Shown: positions 1-5,607 of the stretch, one piece after another | How positions within the stretch are numbered: the stretch's first letter is position 1 | Layout: each line of letters opens with the position of its first letter | NCBI GenBank assembly: GCA_023430705.1 | Contig: JAEYZJ010000081.1 | Location: forward strand, 1 to 6,935 | Origin: Pseudomonadota bacterium | GTDB taxonomy: Bacteria; Pseudomonadota; Alphaproteobacteria; Rhizobiales; Devosiaceae | Direction: 5' to 3' | DNA length: 6,935 bases | Notes under the pieces: generated by a model | Seen by the model: only the letters and a program-made list of their open reading frames with translations | Told to the model about the DNA's origin: nothing | Database searches by the model: none | Position numbers and translations under genes: made by a program

Positions 1-188
1 GCTCCCGGCACCGAGAGGTCGGAGGCGAAAGTCTCGACCGCACCGGAAAACGGCACCGCGGCCGGCTCGATCACGTCGGTCAGCGTCAGCTTCTCGATCG
101 ACCTGCCGCCCACCTGTCCGGCGGCAACGAGGGCGGAAGTGAGCTTGCGGCCGATCATGCCGGCCGCACCGATAATCAGGATATGCAT
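1..188 (-). CDS. denD: NAD-dependent epimerase/dehydratase family protein, D-erythronate dehydrogenase (DenD)-like, 5' part only
   Basis: The first 62 codons are present and the rest runs off the left edge. The start ATG at 188 has GAGGAG five bases upstream, a strong ribosome binding site. The protein opens with a short beta strand and the Rossmann glycine motif GAAGMIG (residues 7-13). An Asp at residue 38 ends the second strand, which is typical of NAD rather than NADP use, and a second Asp at residue 57 (FASDLS) lies where extended SDRs contact adenine. The opening MHILIIGAAGMIGRKL and the LTLTDVIEPAA stretch resemble, from memory, the DenD family, which oxidises D-erythronate at C2 in four-carbon acid sugar catabolism. 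The catalytic YxxxK is outside the window, so substrate specificity is inference. The gene follows the SDR gene on the same strand but lies beyond a terminator, so it may have its own promoter or depend on readthrough. Confidence 0.7.
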   Translation of the reverse strand, partial: MHILIIGAAGMIGRKLTSALVAAGQVGGRSIEKLTLTDVIEPAAVPFSGAVETFASDLSVPG

Positions 189-257
189 GAAGTCTCCTCG
201 CGTTCTGGGCGGGGAGATTAGCCATCACCCCGAAGGGAGCAAGGGGTGCTTTAGGTG

Positions 258-284
258 AAAAGGGGGCGACGCGACGTCACCCCC
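258..284 (-). terminator. Rho-independent terminator after the SDR gene
   Basis: On the minus strand, GGGGG-T-GACG, loop TCG, CGTC-G-CCCCC is followed directly by TTTT (positions 261-258). This gives a 10-bp stem with one U-G wobble. On the plus strand the wobble becomes a C-A mismatch, so the structure is best suited to stopping minus-strand transcripts. It begins 21 bases after the SDR stop codon and separates that operon from the DenD-like gene. Confidence 0.7.
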
Positions 285-305
285 GACCTTTGCCGCGGGG
301 GCCGG

Positions 306-1058
306 TTACGGCGCGGTGTAGCCACCGTCGACGAGGTGATAGCTGCCGGTTATGAAGCTCGCCTCGTCCGACAGCAGGAACGCGATGAGCGCCGCCACTT
401 CCTCCGACTGGCCGAGCCGGTTCATGGCGTGCTTGCTGGCGATGAACTTGAGCGTCGCATCGTCCATGTTCCGCAGCAGCGGCGTGTCGATGAAGCCGGG
501 GCCAACGGAATTGATGCGCACGCCTTTCTCGGCGTACTCGAGGGCAGCGGACTTGGTGAGTCCGACGACGCCGTGCTTGGCGGCCACATAGGCCGGGGAG
601 TTCGCAAAGGCGACCGAGCCGAGGATCGAGGCGACGTTGACGATGGCGCCGCCACCCGAGGCGAGGATCGCCGGCAGTTCGTAGCGCATGCCGTAGAACA
701 CGCCGCTGAGATTGACGCCGACCACCTTGTCCCAGGCTTCGACCGGATACTCGCCGGTGGGCGCCGAGGCGCCGCCGATGCCGGCATTGTTCACCGCGAG
801 GTGGAGCCCGCCATAGGTCTTCTGCGCGAACTCGACCATGGCCTCGTTCTGGCCGGCGACGGACACGTCGAGCGCAAAGCTCGCCGCCGCGCCGCCCGAC
901 TTTCCGATCGCGTCGGCAGTTGCGCGCGCCGCCTCGGCATTGAGATCGGCAACGATGACCTTGGCCCCGCCGGCCGCCAGCACCTTCGCCACTGCCTCAC
1001 CGATGCCCGACGCGGCACCCGTGACGATCGCGACCTTGCCGTTGAAATCCAAGCTCAT
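306..1058 (-). CDS. SDR family NAD(P)-dependent oxidoreductase (classical short-chain dehydrogenase)
   Basis: This 250-residue cytosolic oxidoreductase is of normal length for a classical SDR and carries all its signatures. These are the cofactor motif TGAASGIG (13-20), Asp38 at the end of strand 2 (favouring NAD), NNAG (90-93), and the catalytic tetrad Asn116, Ser144, Tyr157 and Lys161 (YVAAK). The C-terminal region reads VDGGYTAP, as expected. I place the start at 1058 because GGAG sits six bases before that ATG; an ATG at 1085 would add nine residues that do not look like the family. It is the last gene before the terminator and lies 74 bases after the isomerase gene, so it is probably co-transcribed with it. 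In sugar loci such enzymes usually oxidise a sugar, polyol or sugar acid hydroxyl, or reduce an aldehyde or ketone product. The family is too broad to name a substrate. Confidence 0.92.
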   Translation of the reverse strand: MSLDFNGKVAIVTGAASGIGEAVAKVLAAGGAKVIVADLNAEAARATADAIGKSGGAAASFALDVSVAGQNEAMVEFAQKTYGGLHLAVNNAGIGGASAPTGEYPVEAWDKVVGVNLSGVFYGMRYELPAILASGGGAIVNVASILGSVAFANSPAYVAAKHGVVGLTKSAALEYAEKGVRINSVGPGFIDTPLLRNMDDATLKFIASKHAMNRLGQSEEVAALIAFLLSDEASFITGSYHLVDGGYTAP

Positions 1059-1132
1059 TGTCGTCTCCATAACCGATGATCCCACGTTGGACCGGAACTA
1101 GCGGGAGATGGTGCCGCCGGCATTGATCTCGA

Positions 1133-1990
1133 TCAAGCCGAAGCTTCGGCGACCCCGGCAGCCGGCTGGCAGACGCGCTCGAACCGCTCGACGCAGGTGC
1201 GGATGACATCGTCGGAGCCGCGCCGCCACCAGTTGTCGCGCGAAAATATCTCGACCTCCTGCGGGCCCTGATAGCCAGCGGCCTCGATCATCGTGCGGAT
1301 GCCCGCGAGATCGATGACGCCGTCGCCCATCATGCCGCGGTCGAGCAGCATGTCCGTAGTGGGGACGAGCCAGTCGCAGATGTGGTGGGCGAGGATGCGC
1401 TTCTCGCGGCCGGCGCGGGCGATGGCAGCGGCGAGCCCGGGGTCCCACCACACATGGTAGACGTCGATGGCGACGCCGACCCCGTCGCCGAGTTGCCCGG
1501 CGATGTCGAGCGCCTGGTCGATGGTGTTCACGCAGGCCCGGTCGGCCGCATACATCGGGTGCAGCGGCTCGATGGCGAGCGGCACGCCCGCCGCCCGGGC
1601 ATGCGGCAGGATGGCGGCAATGCCGTCGGCGACCATGCTGCGTGCGCCGGCGATATCCTTCGACGAACCCGGCAGGCCGCCGACGACGAGGACGAGGCAA
1701 TCGGCGCCGAGGGTGGCCGCTTCGTCGATGGCGCGCAGGTTGTCGTCGATACTGGCCTTCCGGCCCTCGGCTGTATCGGCCGGGAACATGCCGCCGCGGC
1801 AGAGGCCGGTGACGCGCAGGCTGTTGGTGCCAATGATGGTTGCAGCCTCCCCCAGACCCACGGCTGCGACCTGGTCGCGCCACGGCGAGATGGCGGTGAC
1901 GCCTTGGCGGAGGCAGGCGTCCACCATCTCGCCGAAGCTCGAGCCGTTCCGCAGGGTGGCGAGGTTGATCGAGAGCTGGCCCTTGCTCAT
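1133..1990 (-). CDS. Sugar phosphate isomerase/epimerase (xylose isomerase-like TIM barrel, AP endonuclease family 2)
   Basis: This 285-residue protein has the pattern of the AP2Ec/xylose isomerase-like TIM barrel, which binds a divalent metal and moves a carbonyl or inverts a hydroxyl on a sugar. Likely metal or catalytic residues are Glu141 (in AIEPLHP), Asp176 and His179 (in IDVYHVWWD), His203 (in AHHICDW) and Glu247 (in EVEIFS). The MGDGVID segment near 221-227 is also typical. Nothing suggests DNA repair despite the family name. The start ATG at 1990 overlaps the stop of the DUF993 gene by four bases (ATGA), so the two genes are probably translationally coupled and act in one pathway. 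Members are also found in 3-keto-sugar metabolism beside Gfo/Idh/MocA oxidoreductases, a pairing also seen here. The exact reaction is not assigned. Confidence 0.88.
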   Translation of the reverse strand: MSKGQLSINLATLRNGSSFGEMVDACLRQGVTAISPWRDQVAAVGLGEAATIIGTNSLRVTGLCRGGMFPADTAEGRKASIDDNLRAIDEAATLGADCLVLVVGGLPGSSKDIAGARSMVADGIAAILPHARAAGVPLAIEPLHPMYAADRACVNTIDQALDIAGQLGDGVGVAIDVYHVWWDPGLAAAIARAGREKRILAHHICDWLVPTTDMLLDRGMMGDGVIDLAGIRTMIEAAGYQGPQEVEIFSRDNWWRRGSDDVIRTCVERFERVCQPAAGVAEASA

Positions 1991-3153
1991 GCGACACCGT
2001 GGACGGCGAGGACGCGCTTCATGCGGTCGACGGCGAGGGCCGGGTCGGCAAGCACGCGGGCCCTGTCGGCGAGGCGGAAGAGTTCGGCAAGATGCTGCAG
2101 CGAGCGGGCCGACTGCTGTCCGCCGACCATGGCGAAATGGTCCTGCAGCCCGTTGAGGTAGGCAAGGAACACGACACCGGTCTTGTAGAAGCGCGTGGGC
2201 GCCGAAAAGATGTGGCGGCTGAGCGGCACGGTGGGCTCGAGCAGTTCGAAGAACTCGTTGTCGCTGCCGCGTCCGAGCGCCGCGAGGGCCGCCGACGCGG
2301 CTGGGGCGATGGCGTCGAAAATGCCGAGCAGCGCATCGGAATTGCCCTCGGCGTCTCCGGCGATCAGCTCGGCATAGTTGAAGTCGTCGCCGGTATACAT
2401 GCGCACGCCCGCCGGCAGCCGGCGGCGCATGGCGATCTCCTTTTCCTTGCTCAGGAGCGAGATCTTGATGCCGTCGACCTTGTCGGCGTGGGCCGCGATG
2501 ACGTCGAGGCAGACCTCCATGGCGGCCTCGTGCGTCGGCCCGCCCCAGTAGCCCTCGAGCGCCGGATCGAACATCTCGCCCAGCCAGTGGAGGATCACCG
2601 GCTGTCGCACCTGGCCGAGGATGCGGGCATAGACGCGGGCGTAGTCGTCGGGGGATTTCGCCGCGACGACGAGGGCGCGCGAAGCCATCAGGATGACGCG
2701 GCCGCCCTGCCCTTCGACGAAGCCCACCTGCTCTTCATATGCGTCAATGACGTCGTCGATGCTGACGTCCGGCCCGGGAGCAAGATGGTCGGTGCCGGCG
2801 CCGTAGGCGATGAGGCTGTCGCTGCGGGTGCGGGCTTCGGCCTGAGCGCGGTTGATCAGTTCCTGCGCCTCGGCCCAGCCCAGCCCCATGCCGCGCTGCG
2901 CCGTGTCCATGGCTTCGGCGACGCCGAGGCCGAGGTCCCACAGGCGGTGGCGGAACCGCAGGGTCGCGTCCCAGTCGATGGCGGGGCTCAGCCAGGGGTC
3001 GTTCGGGGCGAGCGGGTCGGCGACGACATGCGCGGCGGCGTAGGCGATGCGCGGGAAGTCGGCCGCGGCGTGACGCTCGAACCGGATGGGGTTGCTGGTT
3101 AGGCGATAGGTGGTGAGGGTTCGGTCGGGGTTGGGGAGGAGGAGTTCAGGCAT
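1987..3153 (-). CDS. DUF993 family protein, dihydrodipicolinate synthase-like (putative class I aldolase/lyase)
   Basis: This 388-residue protein matches my recollection of DUF993, a family annotated as dihydrodipicolinate synthase-like but without an assigned reaction that I know of. Recognisable segments are IAYAAAHVVADPLAPNDP (36-53), WDLGLGVAEAMDTAQRGMGL (72-91) and a TIM-barrel core from about 130 to 300. Lys230, in KVDGIKISLL, sits where the N-acetylneuraminate lyase/DHDPS superfamily carries its Schiff-base lysine, so cleavage or formation of a C-C bond next to a keto group is a reasonable inference. The YTGDDFNY segment (253-260) follows, as expected for a barrel rim. The start is firm: an in-frame TGA lies at 3180-3178, nine codons upstream, and no other start lies between. 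No clear Shine-Dalgarno precedes the ATG. The gene sits between an oxidoreductase and an isomerase that probably act on the same sugar. Confidence 0.85.
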   Translation of the reverse strand: MPELLLPNPDRTLTTYRLTSNPIRFERHAAADFPRIAYAAAHVVADPLAPNDPWLSPAIDWDATLRFRHRLWDLGLGVAEAMDTAQRGMGLGWAEAQELINRAQAEARTRSDSLIAYGAGTDHLAPGPDVSIDDVIDAYEEQVGFVEGQGGRVILMASRALVVAAKSPDDYARVYARILGQVRQPVILHWLGEMFDPALEGYWGGPTHEAAMEVCLDVIAAHADKVDGIKISLLSKEKEIAMRRRLPAGVRMYTGDDFNYAELIAGDAEGNSDALLGIFDAIAPAASAALAALGRGSDNEFFELLEPTVPLSRHIFSAPTRFYKTGVVFLAYLNGLQDHFAMVGGQQSARSLQHLAELFRLADRARVLADPALAVDRMKRVLAVHGVA

Positions 3154-3170
3154 TGGCGGACGGCCCGATA

Positions 3171-3280
3171 CTTCCCCTCACCCCAACCCTCTCCCCCGAG
3201 GGGAGAGGGGGCGATGGGGCACAGCCCGTGCAAAATGCGTCCTCCCTCCCCTCCGGGGAGAGGGCCAGGGTGAGGGGAAG
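3171..3280. repeat. REP-like intergenic inverted repeat inside the catabolic operon
   Basis: The outer arms at 3171-3190 and 3261-3280 are inverted copies that match at 17 of 20 positions (CTTCCCCTCACCC core). Each side also holds its own hairpin. On the left is a 10-bp perfect stem at 3187-3209 with a three-base loop; on the right is CTCCCC/GGGGAG at 3246-3260. Paired CCCTCTCCCC/GGGGAGAGGG blocks of this kind are, from general knowledge, a common dispersed intergenic repeat in proteobacteria. It nearly fills the 143-bp gap between the oxidoreductase and DUF993 genes, starting 17 bases before the latter's start codon. No T-run follows the stems, so it is not an ordinary terminator. Effects on mRNA stability or polarity are possible but not shown. 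Confidence 0.8.
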
Positions 3281-3296
3281 TCGCTGATATCTCATC

Positions 3297-4451
3297 TCAA
3301 ACCCCCAGCGGCGGAACGTCGAGCCAGCGACGCTCCTTCCAGCTCTGGAGGCCGAGCGTTGCGAGCTGGACGCCCTTGGCGCCGGCTTCGAGGCCGTAGG
3401 GCCAGGGGGCGTCCTCGGCGACGTGGCGGAGGAACATTTCCCATTGAGCCCTGAAGCCGTTCTGGGCCGGAGCATTGTCGGGCACTTCCTCCCACTGCTC
3501 GAAAAAGTCGAACCTGGACGGCTCGTCCGGATTCCATACCGGTTTCGGCGTGTTGACGCGGTGCTGGGTGAAGCACTTGTGGAGGCCGGCGACGGCCGAG
3601 CCATGCGTGCCGTCCACCTGGAAAGTGACGAGGTCGTCGCGGCGGACGCGGACGTCCCAGCTGGAGTTGATGTGCGCGATGACCCCGCCCGCGAGCTGGA
3701 AGGTGGCATAGGCCGCATCGTCCGCATCGGCGCTGTAGCGGTTCCCCTTCTCGTCGACGCGCTCGGGAATATGCGTGGCACCAAGGCAGCTTACGGCCTC
3801 GACCTCGCCGAAGAGGTTATCCAGCACGTAGCGCCAGTGGCACAGCATGTCGAGGATGATGCCGCCGCCGTCGGCCTTGCGGTAGTTCCAGCTCGGGCGC
3901 TGCGCCGGCTGGCCCCAGTCCCCCTCGAACACCCAGTAGCCGAACTCGCCGCGCACCGAGAGGATGCGACCGAAGAAGCCGGAATCGCGCAGCAGCTTGA
4001 GCTTGAGCAGGCCGGGCAGGAACAGCTTGTCCTGCACCACGCCATGCTTGATGCCGGCCGACTTCGCCTTCCTTGCCAGCGCGATGGCGGAGTGGAGGTC
4101 GTCCGACACCGGCTTTTCGCAGTAGACGTGCTTGCCGGCGTCGATGGCGCGGCCGAGGAGCGTGGCGCGCATGCTGGTGGTGCCGGCATCGAAGAACACC
4201 GTGTCGTCGGGATTGGCGAGCGCCGCCTCGAGATCGGTGGACCAGCGGGCGATCCCGTGCCTTTGCGCCAGCGCCTCGATCTTGTCGCGATCGCGCCCGA
4301 CGAGGATCGGGTCGACGACGAGCCGATCGCCATTTCCGAGGACGAGGCCGCCCTGCTCGCGGATGGCGAGGATGGAGCGGACGAGGTGCTGGTTGTAGCC
4401 CATCCGGCCGGTCACGCCGTGCATGATCAGCCCCACCCGCTGCTCGGCCAT
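3297..4451 (-). CDS. Gfo/Idh/MocA family NAD(P)-dependent sugar oxidoreductase
   Basis: This 384-residue enzyme has an N-terminal Rossmann domain with the nucleotide-binding stretch HGVTGRMGYNQH (11-22). The family signature CEKPVSDD (111-118) includes the catalytic Lys113 of the EKP motif. The C-terminal alpha/beta domain carries GGGIILDMLCHW, with Asp201 and His205 in the usual active-site D-x3-H positions. The family oxidises or reduces a ring hydroxyl or carbonyl of sugars, inositols and related compounds with NAD(P). The start at 4451 is chosen because AGGAGG lies just upstream; longer readings would run through the operator and promoter. It is the first gene after the regulated promoter and presumably does the first oxidation in the pathway. 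The substrate is unknown. Some members of the family perform 3-keto-sugar chemistry or hydrolyse glycosides through a transient oxidation, which remains possible here. Confidence 0.93.
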   Translation of the reverse strand: MAEQRVGLIMHGVTGRMGYNQHLVRSILAIREQGGLVLGNGDRLVVDPILVGRDRDKIEALAQRHGIARWSTDLEAALANPDDTVFFDAGTTSMRATLLGRAIDAGKHVYCEKPVSDDLHSAIALARKAKSAGIKHGVVQDKLFLPGLLKLKLLRDSGFFGRILSVRGEFGYWVFEGDWGQPAQRPSWNYRKADGGGIILDMLCHWRYVLDNLFGEVEAVSCLGATHIPERVDEKGNRYSADADDAAYATFQLAGGVIAHINSSWDVRVRRDDLVTFQVDGTHGSAVAGLHKCFTQHRVNTPKPVWNPDEPSRFDFFEQWEEVPDNAPAQNGFRAQWEMFLRHVAEDAPWPYGLEAGAKGVQLATLGLQSWKERRWLDVPPLGV

Positions 4452-4476
4452 TCTCCCCTCCTGCGTCGTCAGCTTT

Positions 4477-4492
4477 GTAACTGGTTGGTTAC
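4477..4492. promoter_or_regulatory. Putative TetR operator upstream of the catabolic operon
   Basis: GTAAC-TGGTTG-GTTAC is a 16-bp sequence with perfect 5-bp inverted arms. It lies directly after the predicted -10 box of the oxidoreductase promoter, covering the expected transcription start, where a bound repressor would block transcription. It matches the second site at 5516-5531 at 12 of 16 positions, and both are preceded by TT. That the neighbouring TetR protein binds it is inference from location and the shared motif. Confidence 0.65.
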
Positions 4493-4493
4493 T

Positions 4494-4523
4494 TCGATAC
4501 ATCCGGCTACGATGGAGCGTCAA
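4494..4523 (-). promoter_or_regulatory. Putative sigma-70-type promoter of the catabolic operon
   Basis: On the minus strand, TTGACG (4523-4518) is a good -35 box. The -10 is weaker: TGTATC (4501-4496, spacer 16) or TATCGA (4499-4494, spacer 18). Transcription would begin inside the palindrome at 4477-4492, about 35 bases before the oxidoreductase start codon. Confidence 0.5.
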
Positions 4524-4659
4524 GCGCCGCGCTCACCCGGACGGCGCGCGACGGCCGAAACGACTATGAATTGCACCATAATTTACTTGGCTCCTCCGCC
4601 GCCCTGCCGTGCAGGCCATGACGGAAGAGGATGCGCCGGGCGCCGGCGAAGGGGATAAG

Positions 4660-5343
4660 ATGCCGACTGACGCAGAAGCCGCAGCCAGGCCGGGGCGCCG
4701 GACCGCGCCCGAGCTCCAGGCGCGGCCGCGCGATGCCGAAAGGACCAAGGCCTCGATCCTCAAGGCGGCGCGCGACGAGTTCTGCGAACAGGGCTTCAAC
4801 GGCGCCCGCGTCGACGCCATCGCCGACCGCGCCAGGGCCAACAAGCGGCTGCTCTACCACTATTTCGGCAACAAGGAGGCGCTCTACTCGGCCGTGCTGC
4901 TGGACGCCTACCAGGAGATCCGGCGCGGCGAGCGGGAGCTCAAGCTCGACAAGATCGACCCCGTGGAGGCAATGGACCGGCTGGTGCGCTTCACCTTCCG
5001 TCACTTCCTCGCGAACCCGTGGTTTCCGCGCCTCCTTGCCGTCGAGAACCTGCAGAACGCCCGCTTCCTCAAGCAGCTCGACGACATCCCGGCCCTGCAC
5101 TCGCCGCTGGTCGCCGAGCTCGCCGACATCCTCAGGCGCGGCAACGAGTCGGGCGCCTTCCGCACCGATGTCGACCCGATGCAGCTCTACATCTCGATTG
5201 CCGGGCTGGGGTACTTCTATGTCTCCAACATGAAGACGCTGAGCGTGATCTTCGGCCAGGACCTCAGCCAGTTCGCGCTGATCCAGGAAAGGGAGGCGCA
5301 AGCGGTGCAAATGGTGCTGCAGTATCTGAAGTCCCGGCGCTAA
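4660..5343 (+). CDS. TetR/AcrR family transcriptional regulator
   Basis: This 227-residue one-component regulator has a TetR helix-turn-helix at about residues 27-73. AERTKASILKAARDEF forms helix 1, and VDAIADRARANKRLLYHYFGNKEAL carries the helix-turn-helix with its conserved YHYFGNKEAL end. The remaining residues (80-227) form a helical ligand-binding and dimerisation domain; the stretch from HSPLVAELADILRRG to LYISIAGLGYFYVSN is typical of a large proteobacterial TetR subgroup found beside sugar and small-molecule operons. I prefer the ATG at 4660 because GAAGGGG lies five bases upstream. ATGs at 4609 or 4618 would add a low-complexity Gly/Glu/Asp tail with a poor ribosome site. The gene lies between the two matching palindromes, so it is the likely repressor of both the catabolic operon and the transporter. 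The inducer is unknown. Confidence 0.92.
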   Translation: MPTDAEAAARPGRRTAPELQARPRDAERTKASILKAARDEFCEQGFNGARVDAIADRARANKRLLYHYFGNKEALYSAVLLDAYQEIRRGERELKLDKIDPVEAMDRLVRFTFRHFLANPWFPRLLAVENLQNARFLKQLDDIPALHSPLVAELADILRRGNESGAFRTDVDPMQLYISIAGLGYFYVSNMKTLSVIFGQDLSQFALIQEREAQAVQMVLQYLKSRR

Positions 5344-5360
5344 GAAGCGCCAGGGCTTTT
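5333..5360 (+). terminator. Rho-independent terminator overlapping the TetR stop codon
   Basis: CCC-GGCGC, loop TAAGAA, GCGCC-A-GGG, then C and TTTT: an 8-bp GC stem with one bulged A and a short T-run at 5357-5360. The TAA stop codon (5341-5343) is in the loop. It should separate the regulator transcript from the downstream transporter promoter. Confidence 0.6.
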
Positions 5361-5455
5361 CCATTGCCACGAAACCGCCACGAAATCGCCGCTAAGATGA
5401 ACGGTTTCTGAACACGCAGTTGACCGGAATCTTCGGCGTTTTCAGTGTGTTGCAA

Positions 5456-5475
5456 GCGCCTGGGTTTCCCGGCGC
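5456..5475. other. GC-rich hairpin upstream of the transporter promoter
   Basis: GCGCC-T-GGG, loop TTT, CCC-GGCGC forms an 8-bp stem with one bulged T, ending 10 bases before the -35 box of the transporter promoter. No T-run follows on either strand, so it does not look like a standard terminator. It could be a protein site or a chance structure in GC-rich DNA. Confidence 0.3.
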
Positions 5476-5485
5476 GACGAGTGGG

Positions 5486-5515
5486 TTGACAGCCTCCGGA
5501 AGCAAGCCCAATGTT
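5486..5515 (+). promoter_or_regulatory. Putative sigma-70-type promoter of the ABC transporter operon
   Basis: A perfect consensus -35 box TTGACA (5486-5491) is followed, with an 18-base spacer, by a poor -10 box AATGTT (5510-5515). The operator palindrome comes straight after. A start near 5522 would leave a leader of about 85 bases before the binding-protein gene. Confidence 0.5.
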
Positions 5516-5531
5516 GTAACCAATTGGTTAT
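5516..5531. promoter_or_regulatory. Putative TetR operator upstream of the ABC transporter operon
   Basis: TAACCAATTGGTTA (5517-5530) is a perfect 14-bp palindrome placed directly after the -10 box. The sequence GTAACCAATTGGTTAT matches the site at 4477-4492 at 12 of 16 positions. It also resembles the TTGACCA-N2-TGGTCAA palindrome known for RutR, another TetR-family protein. Binding by the adjacent TetR protein is inferred. Confidence 0.7.
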
Positions 5532-5607
5532 TTAGCGCCGCAAGAGCGCGACCAGTCGGTTCGGGACGGCCTGACGCCGCCTGAGGGAGAGAACGGGAGG
5601 AGTTTCT

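Noticed and set aside
255..1079. Long open reading frame on the plus strand opposite the SDR gene
   Set aside because: It is antisense to a protein with complete SDR motifs, its translation is Arg/Gly/Asp/Ala-rich with no recognisable fold, and such mirror frames are common in GC-rich genes.
1123..1136. Palindrome TTGATC-TC-GATCAA at the end of the isomerase gene
   Set aside because: It contains the stop codon and lies between co-directional operon genes with no promoter next to it. A short palindrome of this size can arise by chance, and it does not match the other operators.
1999..3102. 367-residue plus-strand frame opposite the DUF993 gene
   Set aside because: It shadows a gene with a strong family match; the composition is atypical and no ribosome site or motif supports it.
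3171..3280. CRISPR array or intrinsic terminator in the operon gap
   Set aside because: There is one inverted pair rather than regularly spaced direct repeats, and no T-run follows either hairpin.
3423..4658. 411-residue plus-strand frame opposite the oxidoreductase
   Set aside because: It runs across the regulated promoter and operator and has no family resemblance; the minus strand carries EKP and Rossmann motifs.
5426..5445. Second weak hairpin with T-run (CCGGAATCTTCGG then GTTTT) after the TetR gene
   Set aside because: The stem is only about five pairs with a G-U; the structure at 5333-5360 is a much better terminator.
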